From CALAED01 sp937891035 (GTDB taxonomy: Bacteria > Actinomycetota > Actinomycetes > Streptosporangiales > Streptosporangiaceae): a stretch of DNA of 12,452 nt. The notes below the pieces were generated by a model. That model worked only from the letters and a program-made list of their open reading frames with translations, had not been told where the DNA came from and did no database searches. The position numbers and the translations under genes were made by a program. The stretch spans positions 1 to 12,452 of the forward strand of contig DASQSZ010000127.1 in NCBI GenBank assembly GCA_035642125.1. Reading direction: 5' to 3'. Below are positions 6,423 to 12,452 of this stretch, piece by piece (within the stretch, counting starts at the first letter, position 1; the number at the start of each line of letters is the position of its first letter).

Positions 6423-7280
6423 TCAGCGACGCCGCGCCGCCGGGGCCAAGACGAAGTCATGGTCGACGGTGAAGTACGGGGCCGGCACGCCGAGGCGCGC
6501 CGCGCCGGCCGGATCGTCGTGGCGGACGAAGGGGCGGATCAGGCTCTCCTTGACCCCGAACACCGCGTCGGAGTCCAGGTAGTCGCTGTCGGCGTCGAAG
6601 ATGTGCGTGGTGACCGGCCGGTAGCCGTCCGCCGAGACGATGGCGTGGATGTGCGCGGCGCGCCAGGGGTGCCGGTCGGTTGCGCGCAGCAGCCCGCCGA
6701 CCGGCCCGTCGTCGGGGATCGAGTAGCACATCGGCCGGACGGTGACGAAGCGGTACGAACCATCGTCGCGGGCGTGGAAGCGGCCCCGTAGGTTGAACGG
6801 CGGCTGGTCCGGGTCCTGGACGTCGTACCGGCCGTTGGAGGCGGTCTGCCAGATGTCGAGCAGCGCGCCGGGGATCGGCTTGCCGTCCGGGTCGCGGACC
6901 ACGCCGGACACCACGGCGCGCGGGGCGTCGTCGGCGAGTGCGATGGACTCGCCGTAGTCCCGCAGCGGCGCGCCGGCGACGTAGAACGGGCCGAGCACGG
7001 TGGATTCGGTCGCCGCGCCGCCCGCGTCGTGGTTGATCTCATCGACCAGCATCGACAGGCCAAGCGTGTCCGACAGCAAGATGAACTCCTGGCGCTTGTC
7101 GTCGCACATCTGCCCGGTGGCGGTGAGGAACTTGACGCCGGCCAGCCACTCGTCGTCGGTGAGGCCGACCTCCCTCGTGAAGGCGTGCAGATGCCGGACG
7201 AGCGCCTGCATGATCTCGCGCAGCCGCGGATCGGGGGTGGTGTCGAGTCGGCCGATGACCGCTGCCGTCAGGTCTTCCAC
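6423..7280 (-). CDS. Intradiol ring-cleavage dioxygenase, probably hydroxyquinol 1,2-dioxygenase
   Basis: A 285-residue protein with the N-terminal intradiol dimerisation domain (about 1-95) followed by the catalytic beta-sandwich. The four Fe(III) ligands expected for this family are visible: Y152 (NGRYDVQDPDQ), Y186 (RPMCYSIPDDGPVG), H210 and H212 (WRAAHIHAIV). The stretch LSMLVDEINHDAGGAATEST and the NLRGRF segment resemble hydroxyquinol rather than catechol dioxygenases. Cleavage of hydroxyquinol (1,2,4-trihydroxybenzene) gives maleylacetate, the substrate of the enzyme encoded just upstream, which strengthens the assignment; catechol or chlorocatechol remains possible. GTG 7280 lies ten bases after GAGGAG. 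GTG 7289 is also in frame and would add three residues, but it is only one base from that ribosome binding site. The ribosome binding site overlaps the stop codon of the reductase gene, indicating coupled translation. Confidence 0.87.
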   Translation of the reverse strand: MEDLTAAVIGRLDTTPDPRLREIMQALVRHLHAFTREVGLTDDEWLAGVKFLTATGQMCDDKRQEFILLSDTLGLSMLVDEINHDAGGAATESTVLGPFYVAGAPLRDYGESIALADDAPRAVVSGVVRDPDGKPIPGALLDIWQTASNGRYDVQDPDQPPFNLRGRFHARDDGSYRFVTVRPMCYSIPDDGPVGGLLRATDRHPWRAAHIHAIVSADGYRPVTTHIFDADSDYLDSDAVFGVKESLIRPFVRHDDPAGAARLGVPAPYFTVDHDFVLAPAARRR

Positions 7281-7294
7281 GGTTGACACTCTCC

Positions 7295-8368
7295 TCAGGA
7301 GTCTTGGGGCCGGGCGCCGTCCCAGGCCGCCAGCAGCAGTTCGGCCACCCACTCGCGCTCGACGGGGCGCGGACCGGCGAGGCCTTTGCTCGCGGCGGCC
7401 GCGACCACGAGGTCGGCGGCGACGTCGACGTCTTCGTGCCGGAACCCCAGCTGCGCAAGCGAGGTGGGCGCGTCCAGCCGGGCGGCGAGATCCCACAGCG
7501 CCTCGGCCGGGTCGCGTGGCGTACCAAGGGCGGCGGCCAGCCGCGACATCGGCGTTGGCGCGAAGGCCTCGACGCAGGCGACGGCGTGCGGCAGGACCGC
7601 GGCGTGCGTCGCCGCGTGCGGCAGCGCGTAAGCGCCGCCGAGCACGTGGCAGATCGTATGATGAATCCCCATTTCGGTGCCCGCCAGCGCCGCACCGCAC
7701 CGCCACGCGCCGCGCAGCGCCGCGGTGCGGGCCGGCAGGTCGCCGGGGCGCGCCACGACCGCCGGCAGCGCCGCCGCGAGGATCTCGACGCCCTGTTCGG
7801 CGTCGCTCCTGGTCGCGGGCGCGGCGTCCGCCGCGTACAGGGCCTCGACGGCGTGCGCGATGGCGTTCATGCCGGAGGCCGCCGAGACATCGGGCGGCAA
7901 CGACAGCGTCAGTTCCGGGTCGTAGACCACCACGCGCGGCAGCACCCGCGGGTCGCGGCCGGTGGTCTTGCGACCGTCCGCCGTCACCCCCCACACCGGG
8001 TTCAGCTCGCTGCCGGCGTACGTCGTCGGCACCGCGAGGATGGCGATCCCGGTCTGCTTGGCGATCGCCTTGGCCAGCCCGGTCGCCGAGCCGCCGCCGA
8101 CGCAGACGAGCAGGTCGGCGCCGGCCTCCTCGGCGGCCCGCACGCCGGCGGCCGCGGTCGCGGCCGGCACGTGCACCACTACGTCCTCGATCCGGCCGGC
8201 TGGGGCCAAGGCGGAGGCGAGCCCGTCGGCATGCGGCTTTTCGTGCCGCCCGGCGATCAGCAGGACGCGGCGCCGGCCCAGGCGGGCGACCTCGGCGGGC
8301 ACTTCGGCCAGCGATCCGGCGCCGAAGACGACGCGCGGCCCGGCTCCGTCCGGCTCGAAGATCTCCAC
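7295..8368 (-). CDS. Maleylacetate reductase (iron-dependent alcohol dehydrogenase family)
   Basis: A 357-residue protein, the normal length for maleylacetate reductases. It reduces maleylacetate to 3-oxoadipate with NAD(P)H. Nucleotide-binding motif GGGSATG is at 91-97, followed by TTYAGSE (115-121). The family-typical SGMNAIAHAVEALY is at 165-178. Histidines that would hold the active site are in GIHHTICHVLGG (234-245) and LPHAATHA (249 on). The GIHH-CHVLGG segment is typical of this branch rather than of general alcohol dehydrogenases. The frame stays open far upstream, but GTG 8368 is chosen because AAGGA lies seven bases before it and the fold starts immediately (EIFEPDGAGPRVVFG). It is the first gene of the leftward operon, with the ring-cleavage dioxygenase next, so the two consecutive steps of hydroxyquinol breakdown are encoded together. 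Confidence 0.9.
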   Translation of the reverse strand: MEIFEPDGAGPRVVFGAGSLAEVPAEVARLGRRRVLLIAGRHEKPHADGLASALAPAGRIEDVVVHVPAATAAAGVRAAEEAGADLLVCVGGGSATGLAKAIAKQTGIAILAVPTTYAGSELNPVWGVTADGRKTTGRDPRVLPRVVVYDPELTLSLPPDVSAASGMNAIAHAVEALYAADAAPATRSDAEQGVEILAAALPAVVARPGDLPARTAALRGAWRCGAALAGTEMGIHHTICHVLGGAYALPHAATHAAVLPHAVACVEAFAPTPMSRLAAALGTPRDPAEALWDLAARLDAPTSLAQLGFRHEDVDVAADLVVAAAASKGLAGPRPVEREWVAELLLAAWDGARPQDS

Positions 8369-8547
8369 ACGACGATCCTTTCTCGCGCCGTCCCACCTGC
8401 GCAACCATCGGAAATAGGGCTGTCGAGGTAGTGGCGCGCATGCTTTCCGCGCGCCGGGCCGGCGGGAAGGGGCATCGACGGCACCGGCCCGGATCCGTGG
8501 CCGCGCGCTCAGTGATGTCGCGCGAGCGGCCGAGGTGCGCCCCGGCA

Positions 8548-8595
8548 CCGCGTCGCCGCACCGCGTCCCGGGCACCCGCGTCGCCGCACCGCGTC
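8548..8595. repeat. Two 20-base direct repeats, period 28
   Basis: CCGCGTCGCCGCACCGCGTC occurs at 8548-8567 and again, identical, at 8576-8595, with eight bases between. Each unit itself holds CCGCGTC twice, so the heptamer appears four times. It could be a repeated binding site or a product of slippage in GC-rich DNA. Confidence 0.75.
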
Positions 8596-8622
8596 GCCGC
8601 GCGCGCCGCGCCGTCGCGCACT

Positions 8623-8650
8623 TCCTGATTACGATTTCCGAGTCCTGATT
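8623..8650. promoter_or_regulatory. TCCTGATT direct repeat spaced by two helical turns
   Basis: TCCTGATT is found at 8623-8630 and 8643-8650, a 20-base period that puts both copies on the same DNA face. The second copy overlaps the start of the predicted -35 box of the rightward promoter. An activator site is possible, but this is inferred only from spacing and position. Confidence 0.35.
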
Positions 8651-8677
8651 GACGCGGATTCCAGCGCAGCTTATTTT
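8649..8677 (+). promoter_or_regulatory. Predicted promoter of the phosphotriesterase operon
   Basis: TTGACG (8649-8654) and TATTTT (8672-8677) are separated by exactly 17 bases, the ideal spacing for a housekeeping sigma-70-type promoter. The predicted start of transcription is near 8684, inside the palindrome at 8683-8700, which gives a short leader of about 28 bases before the ATG at 8712. Confidence 0.55.
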
Positions 8678-8682
8678 GCCTG

Positions 8683-8700
8683 ATACCGACCGGTCGGTAT
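8683..8700. promoter_or_regulatory. Perfect 18-bp palindrome, candidate TetR-family operator
   Basis: ATACCGACCGGTCGGTAT is identical to its own reverse complement over all 18 bases. Palindromes with an ACCGACCGGTCGGT core are typical targets of TetR-family repressors in actinobacteria. It covers the predicted transcription start and ends 11 bases before the start codon of the phosphotriesterase-family gene, so a bound repressor would block initiation. No regulator gene lies in this window. Confidence 0.8.
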
Positions 8701-8711
8701 GGGAGACTCGG

Positions 8712-9695
8712 ATGCCCGCTGTTGAGACCGTCGCAGGCCCCGTGGACGTGGCCGAACTTGGGTTGACCCTGATGCATGAGCACGTGTTCGTGCTCTCCAC
8801 CGAGTATGTGCAGAACTATGGCGCGGGTGGCTGGTGGGATGAGGAAGAGCGGGTCGCGGACGCGGTCGCCAAGCTCGGTGAACTGACCGCCCGCGGCATC
8901 TCCACCATCGTCGATCCGACGGTGTGGGGGCTCGGCCGCTATATCCCGCGCATTCAGCGGATTGCCGAACAGGTGCCCGGCCTCAACATCATTGTCGCGA
9001 CGGGTCTGTACACCTACAACGACATTCCGTTCCAGTTGATCTACCGCGGGCCGGGAACGATTCTCGACGGCCCAGAACCACTGGTCGGCGACTTCACCAC
9101 GGACATCGTCGAGGGCATCGGCGGCACCGGCGTGCGGGCCGCGCTGCTCAAATGCTGCGTCGAAGAGCAAGGGCTCACCCCGGGCGTGGAGCGGGTCGCC
9201 CGCGCGGTCGCCGCCGCGCATCGCGAGACCGGAACACCGATCACCGTGCACACCTCGGGACCGGCGCAGACGGGACGCCAGGCGCTCGAGCTGTTCAGGA
9301 AGGAGGGCGCCGACCTCAGCAAGATCGTCGTCGGGCACGCGGGCGACAGCCACGACCTCGACTACTTGATGGAGCTGGCCGACACCGGGGCGATCTTGGG
9401 CATGGACCGCTTCGGCATCGACCTGTTCAACCCGACGGCCGACCGGGTGCGCACCGTCGCCGCGCTCTGCGCCCGCGGCTACGCCGACCGGATGGTGCTC
9501 AGCCACGACGCCGGCTGCTATTTCGACTGGTTCGGCCCGGAGCCCGAGGTGCTCGCCGCGGCGGCGCCCAATTGGAACTTCCGGCATATCAGCGACGACG
9601 TGCTGCCGGCGCTGCGCGAGCAGGGGGTCACCGACGCGCAGCTCGACCAGATGCTCGTCGAGAACCCGAAGCGCTATTTCTCGAAGGTGAGCTGA
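8712..9695 (+). CDS. Phosphotriesterase-family metallohydrolase (possible lactonase)
   Basis: A 327-residue TIM-barrel hydrolase of the phosphotriesterase family within the amidohydrolase superfamily; length is normal. The full binuclear metal site is visible: H22 and H24 (LMHEHVFV), the lysine expected to be carboxylated K147 (LLKCCV), H180 (VHTSGP), H209 (VGHAGD) and D266 (LSHDAG). Many members hydrolyse lactones or other esters, and only a few act on organophosphates. The sequence does not fix the substrate. ATG 8712 is selected because GGGAGA lies five bases upstream and the frame upstream runs through the promoter and operator. It is the first gene of the rightward operon; the substrate-binding protein gene follows after three bases, so its substrate is probably imported or produced from an imported compound. 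No signal peptide is seen, indicating a cytoplasmic enzyme. Confidence 0.88.
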   Translation: MPAVETVAGPVDVAELGLTLMHEHVFVLSTEYVQNYGAGGWWDEEERVADAVAKLGELTARGISTIVDPTVWGLGRYIPRIQRIAEQVPGLNIIVATGLYTYNDIPFQLIYRGPGTILDGPEPLVGDFTTDIVEGIGGTGVRAALLKCCVEEQGLTPGVERVARAVAAAHRETGTPITVHTSGPAQTGRQALELFRKEGADLSKIVVGHAGDSHDLDYLMELADTGAILGMDRFGIDLFNPTADRVRTVAALCARGYADRMVLSHDAGCYFDWFGPEPEVLAAAAPNWNFRHISDDVLPALREQGVTDAQLDQMLVENPKRYFSKVS

Positions 9696-9698
9696 GTC

Positions 9699-11042
9699 AT
9701 GATGAAACGACCTCGGGTACTTGGCGTCGTCGCCGCCGGCGCGGCGGTGGCCCTTGCCGCCGCCGGCTGCGGCGGTGGCGGTGGCGATGGCGGATCTGAG
9801 GCCGGCGGCGGAGCCAACCGCGCGTCGGCCCCCGGCGTCACGGCCACGACGGTGACGATCGGCAGCCACCAGCCGCTGACCGGCCCGGCCGCGCCCGGCT
9901 ACAGCAAGATCTCCGCCGCGGCGAAGGCGTACTTCGACTACGTCAACGCCAACGGCGGCGTGCACGGCCGCAAGATCGTCTACAAGTACATGGACGACGT
10001 CTACAACCCGACGCAGACCGTGGACGTCGTGCACAAGCTGGTGCTGCAGGACAAGGTCTTCGCGATCTTCAACGGCCTTGGCACGCCAACGCACACCAAG
10101 GTGGTCGACTACCTCAACGCCCAGCGGGTGCCCGACCTGTTCGTCGCCTCCGGCTGCGCCTGCTGGGATCAGCCGAAGGCGCACCCGTACACGTTCGGCT
10201 GGCAGACCAACTACATCCGCGAGGGCAAGATCCTGGGCCAGCACATCAGGCAGACCATGGCCGGTAAGAAGATCGCCTACTTCTACCAGAACGACGACTT
10301 CGGCCAGGACGGCGTCAAGGGGGTCGACAAGTACATTCCGGCGAGCCAGGTGGTGTCCAGGCAGAGCTACCAGCCCGGCAACACCGACATCGGGCCGCAG
10401 GCGCAGGCGATCGCCCAAGCGAAGGCCGACGTGGTCGTGCTGTTCACCATCCCGTCCTACACCGCGCTGTTCCGCCTGGCCCAGCTCAAGCTCAACTCCA
10501 AGGCCCAGCTCGTGGTCAGCAACGTCGGCTCCGACCCGACCACGCTCACCGGGCTGCTGGAGAACTTCGCCAAGCAGGCCGGCACCGACCTAGAGGGCAA
10601 CCCGCTGATCCAGGGCATCATCACCGACTCCTACGGCACCCCGATCGGCGACAAGTCCAACAAGTGGGTGCAGCTGTGGACCAAGGTCCACAACCAGTAC
10701 ATTCCCAAGCTGCCGCTGGATGGCAACATCTCCTTCGGCTTCGGCGCGGCCTACACGTTCGTGCAGGCGCTGCAGGCGGCGGGCAAGAACCCGACGCGCC
10801 AAAGCCTCGTCGAGGCGGTCGAGAACACCAAGTTCACCGGACCCGGCCTCGTGCCGTTCGGGTACAGCAAGGACTCCCACTCCGGCTACACGGGCGTCCA
10901 GATCGGCACGATCAAGGGCAACGCGGTCGTGCTGCAAGGTGAGCCTCTGGTCACCGACGCCGGTGACGGACCCATCCAGCCCTACACTGAGCCGCAGCAG
11001 CCCCCGCCGGGCAACGGCATCCCGCCGGCGCCCGCCGGCTGA
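9699..11042 (+). CDS. ABC transporter substrate-binding lipoprotein (branched-chain amino acid type)
   Basis: A 447-residue periplasmic-binding-protein type I (Peripla_BP_6/LivK-like) lipoprotein. A basic start (MMKRPR), a hydrophobic core and the lipobox AAAGC with lipid-attached C24 are followed by a glycine-rich linker. The binding fold starts at about residue 49 (TVTIGSHQPLTGPAA) and runs to near 425. A proline-rich tail (EPQQPPPGNGIPPAPAG) ends the protein. The family binds amino acids but also urea, amides and aromatic acids. The AVASGCAC-like stretch contains a close cysteine pair, C153 and C155. The ATG has GAAGGTGA eight bases upstream, overlapping the end of the phosphotriesterase-family gene; the genes are three bases apart and surely co-transcribed. 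Permease and ATPase genes are not in the window and are likely further right. Confidence 0.9.
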   Translation: MMKRPRVLGVVAAGAAVALAAAGCGGGGGDGGSEAGGGANRASAPGVTATTVTIGSHQPLTGPAAPGYSKISAAAKAYFDYVNANGGVHGRKIVYKYMDDVYNPTQTVDVVHKLVLQDKVFAIFNGLGTPTHTKVVDYLNAQRVPDLFVASGCACWDQPKAHPYTFGWQTNYIREGKILGQHIRQTMAGKKIAYFYQNDDFGQDGVKGVDKYIPASQVVSRQSYQPGNTDIGPQAQAIAQAKADVVVLFTIPSYTALFRLAQLKLNSKAQLVVSNVGSDPTTLTGLLENFAKQAGTDLEGNPLIQGIITDSYGTPIGDKSNKWVQLWTKVHNQYIPKLPLDGNISFGFGAAYTFVQALQAAGKNPTRQSLVEAVENTKFTGPGLVPFGYSKDSHSGYTGVQIGTIKGNAVVLQGEPLVTDAGDGPIQPYTEPQQPPPGNGIPPAPAG

Positions 11043-11057
11043 CCCCGCCCCCCGGCT

Positions 11058-11084
11058 CTCCCATCCCCAAGAACCAAGGGGGAG
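11058..11084 (+). promoter_or_regulatory. Possible weak hairpin covering a ribosome binding site
   Basis: CTCCC (11058-11062) can pair with GGGAG (11080-11084), or CCCC (11065-11068) with GGGG (11078-11081). Either would partly hide the GGGGGAGG ahead of the hydrolase gene. The stems are short, so this could equally be chance. Confidence 0.2.
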
Positions 11085-11101
11085 GCAGGAGCGTGTTGAC
11101 C

Positions 11102-12452
11102 ATGCGCCCACTCATCCGTCGTCTTATCTGCCTGGCCGTCGGCGCCACCCTCGCGTTCGGCGTGGTCGGCGCCGGCCCCGCCAATTCGGACCAGGTGTCC
11201 GGCGACCTACCGGTGTCCGGCGAACGGCGGGTGCCCGGCGACCAGCCGCTGCCCGGCTTCACCATCAACAACCCGCCGCTCACGCCGGCGACGGTGAACG
11301 GCGTGCCGACGCGCGTGCTGCAGGGGGTGCACGAGCACGCCGCCTACGACATCGAGGTGCCGCCGAGGTGGAACGGCGAGCTCGTGATGTGGGCGCACGG
11401 CTTCCGCGGCAACGGCACCGTCCTCACCGTCGATCCGCCCGGATTCGGGCTGCGGCAAAGGCTGCTCGACCAGGGGTACGCGTGGGCGGCATCGTCGTAC
11501 TACGCCAACGGCTACGACGTGCGGGCCGGCGTGCTCAGCACCAAGGACCTCGCCCTGCTGTTCCGCCGGCTGGTGCGCCCGCCGCGCCGCACGATGATCG
11601 TTGGCGTGTCCATGGGCGGGCACATCGTGGGCCGGTCGATCGAGCAGTTCCCCGGCCTGTACGCGGGCGCGCTGCCGATGTGCGGAGTGCTGGGCGACGA
11701 CACCCTGTTCGACTTCTTCCTCGACTACAACGTGGTGGCGCAGGGCATAGCGGGGATACGCGCCTTTCCCCCGCCCGCCGACTACCTGACCAACGCGGTG
11801 CCGAGGATCCAGCAGGCCATCGGCTTCGACACGTTGCGGCCCGGTGGCCCGGACACCACCAACGACCTCGGCAAGCAGTTCCGGGCGATCGTGATCAATC
11901 GGTCGGGCGGGCCCCGGCCGGGGGCCGAACAGGCGGTCGCGGTCTGGAAGGACTTCTTGTTCGGGCTCGGTGCCCAGGCGACCGGGTCCGACTTGGCCCA
12001 GAACCCGGGGCTGGTCGCGACGAACGTGGGGCGGCGCTATGAGCCGAACTTCCCGGTCGACGTCAACGGCACGGTGCAGCGGGTGCCGCTCGCCGACCCG
12101 AAGGCCCGGTTCACCAAGCGACTGATCGAGACCCCGCAGATCTTCGGGCGGCCGTCGGTCCCGGTGCTGAGCCTGCATGACCTCGGCGACCTGTTCGTCC
12201 CGTTCTCGATGGAGCAGATCTACCGCGCCGACGTGGCCAGGCACGGCCGCGCCGGGCTCGTGGTGCAGCGCGCCATCCGGGCCGCCCAGCACTGCGAGTT
12301 CTCCACCGTCGAGGCCGGACAGGCGTGGGACGACCTGACGGCGTGGGTGCGTCGCGGCGTCAAGCCGGCGGGCGATGACGTCACCAGGCCGGGCGCGGCC
12401 GAGTTCGGCTGCCGCTTCAGCGACCCGGCGGCGTTCGCGGCCGGCGTCGGCA
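11102..12452 (+). CDS. Secreted alpha/beta hydrolase, cut by the window edge
   Basis: The frame runs open from ATG 11102 to the end of the window (450 codons, no stop), so the C-terminus is missing. The N-terminus (MRPLIRRLICLAVGATLAFG) is a typical signal peptide, so the enzyme is predicted to be exported. Alpha/beta hydrolase features are in order: the oxyanion-region WAHGFRGNG, the nucleophile elbow GVSMGGH with S170, the acid D363 in LHDLGDLFVPF and the catalytic H397 in AAQHCEF, which completes a Ser-Asp-His triad. AGGAG precedes the ATG by ten bases; GTG 11093, seven bases after GGAGG, is also in frame and would add three residues. The gene lies about 50-60 bases after the binding-protein gene on the same strand and probably belongs to the same operon. 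It may be an esterase or amidase that releases the compound taken up by the transporter; the substrate is not predictable. Confidence 0.82.
   Translation, partial: MRPLIRRLICLAVGATLAFGVVGAGPANSDQVSGDLPVSGERRVPGDQPLPGFTINNPPLTPATVNGVPTRVLQGVHEHAAYDIEVPPRWNGELVMWAHGFRGNGTVLTVDPPGFGLRQRLLDQGYAWAASSYYANGYDVRAGVLSTKDLALLFRRLVRPPRRTMIVGVSMGGHIVGRSIEQFPGLYAGALPMCGVLGDDTLFDFFLDYNVVAQGIAGIRAFPPPADYLTNAVPRIQQAIGFDTLRPGGPDTTNDLGKQFRAIVINRSGGPRPGAEQAVAVWKDFLFGLGAQATGSDLAQNPGLVATNVGRRYEPNFPVDVNGTVQRVPLADPKARFTKRLIETPQIFGRPSVPVLSLHDLGDLFVPFSMEQIYRADVARHGRAGLVVQRAIRAAQHCEFSTVEAGQAWDDLTAWVRRGVKPAGDDVTRPGAAEFGCRFSDPAAFAAGVG

Larger units (their letters stand above)
8369..8711. other. Divergent regulatory region between two catabolic operons
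   Basis: This 343-base gap separates the leftward maleylacetate reductase operon from the rightward phosphotriesterase operon. It contains no credible gene. It holds a pair of 20-base GC-rich direct repeats, an 8-base direct repeat spaced 20 bases apart, a recognisable rightward promoter and a perfect 18-bp palindrome, each listed separately. No convincing leftward promoter hexamers were found; a TATTTC on the minus strand (near 8413) is the only weak candidate. The right third is distinctly more AT-rich than the rest. Confidence 0.6.

Noticed and set aside
8501..8620. Possible coding remnant in the GC-rich half of the divergent region
   Set aside because: The open frames here give only arginine/proline/alanine-rich products caused by the repeats; no domain is visible.
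6423..10418. A 1331-codon open frame on the minus strand spanning several genes
   Set aside because: Only its C-terminal part (from about 7289) is a real protein, the dioxygenase. The rest is antisense to the phosphotriesterase-family and binding-protein genes and out of frame with the reductase; such long shadows are common in GC-rich DNA.
10720..12042. A 440-codon plus-strand frame crossing the end of the binding-protein gene
   Set aside because: It is a different frame over two real genes; its product is arginine/alanine-rich low complexity.
11207..12292. A 361-codon minus-strand frame
   Set aside because: It is antisense to the secreted hydrolase, which has a signal peptide and a complete catalytic triad. 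The minus-strand product is rich in arginine and histidine with no recognisable motif.

Overview
The window is GC-rich, with strongly G/C-biased third codon positions, frequent GTG starts and many GTAC-containing codons. This points to a high-GC actinobacterium. A Streptosporangiales-type genome is plausible, but that is inference. Ten genes can be supported with confidence, and there is one doubtful small ORF. Both ends of the window cut genes: the GTPase-like gene at the left may start earlier, and the secreted hydrolase at the right has no stop codon in the window.

Left part (1-4425). A membrane protein with a cysteine-rich zinc-ribbon region and a P-loop GTPase-like domain ends two bases before the convergent end of a vapBC-type toxin-antitoxin pair (Phd/YefM-like antitoxin, PIN-domain toxin). 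The pair has visibly lower GC than its surroundings and an inverted repeat in front of it. A small 49-codon ORF of doubtful status follows. Next come two divergent cell-envelope genes: a lipoprotein of unknown function on the minus strand and a single-pass membrane protein with two PASTA domains on the plus strand. They share a 120-160 bp intergenic region carrying a perfect inverted repeat.

Middle (4495-6353). psuG and a PfkB-family kinase (probable psuK) overlap by four bases. They form the expected two-step pseudouridine salvage module: the kinase makes pseudouridine 5'-phosphate and the glycosidase splits it into uracil and ribose 5-phosphate.

Right part (6423-12452). Two divergent operons face each other across a 343-bp regulatory region. 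Leftward are maleylacetate reductase and an intradiol (hydroxyquinol-type) dioxygenase, which together turn hydroxyquinol into 3-oxoadipate. Rightward are a phosphotriesterase-family metallohydrolase, a branched-chain-amino-acid-type ABC substrate-binding lipoprotein and a secreted alpha/beta hydrolase. In front of the rightward operon is a recognisable promoter whose predicted transcription start lies inside a perfect 18-bp palindrome of the kind bound by TetR-family repressors. The right part reads as an inducible catabolic locus: an exported hydrolase and a binding protein capture a substrate, a metallohydrolase opens an ester or lactone, and an aromatic fragment is funnelled through hydroxyquinol. 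The substrate, the ring hydroxylase, the permease/ATPase subunits and the regulator are not in the window, so this pathway is a hypothesis. No RNA genes, CRISPR arrays, insertion sequences or attachment sites were recognised.
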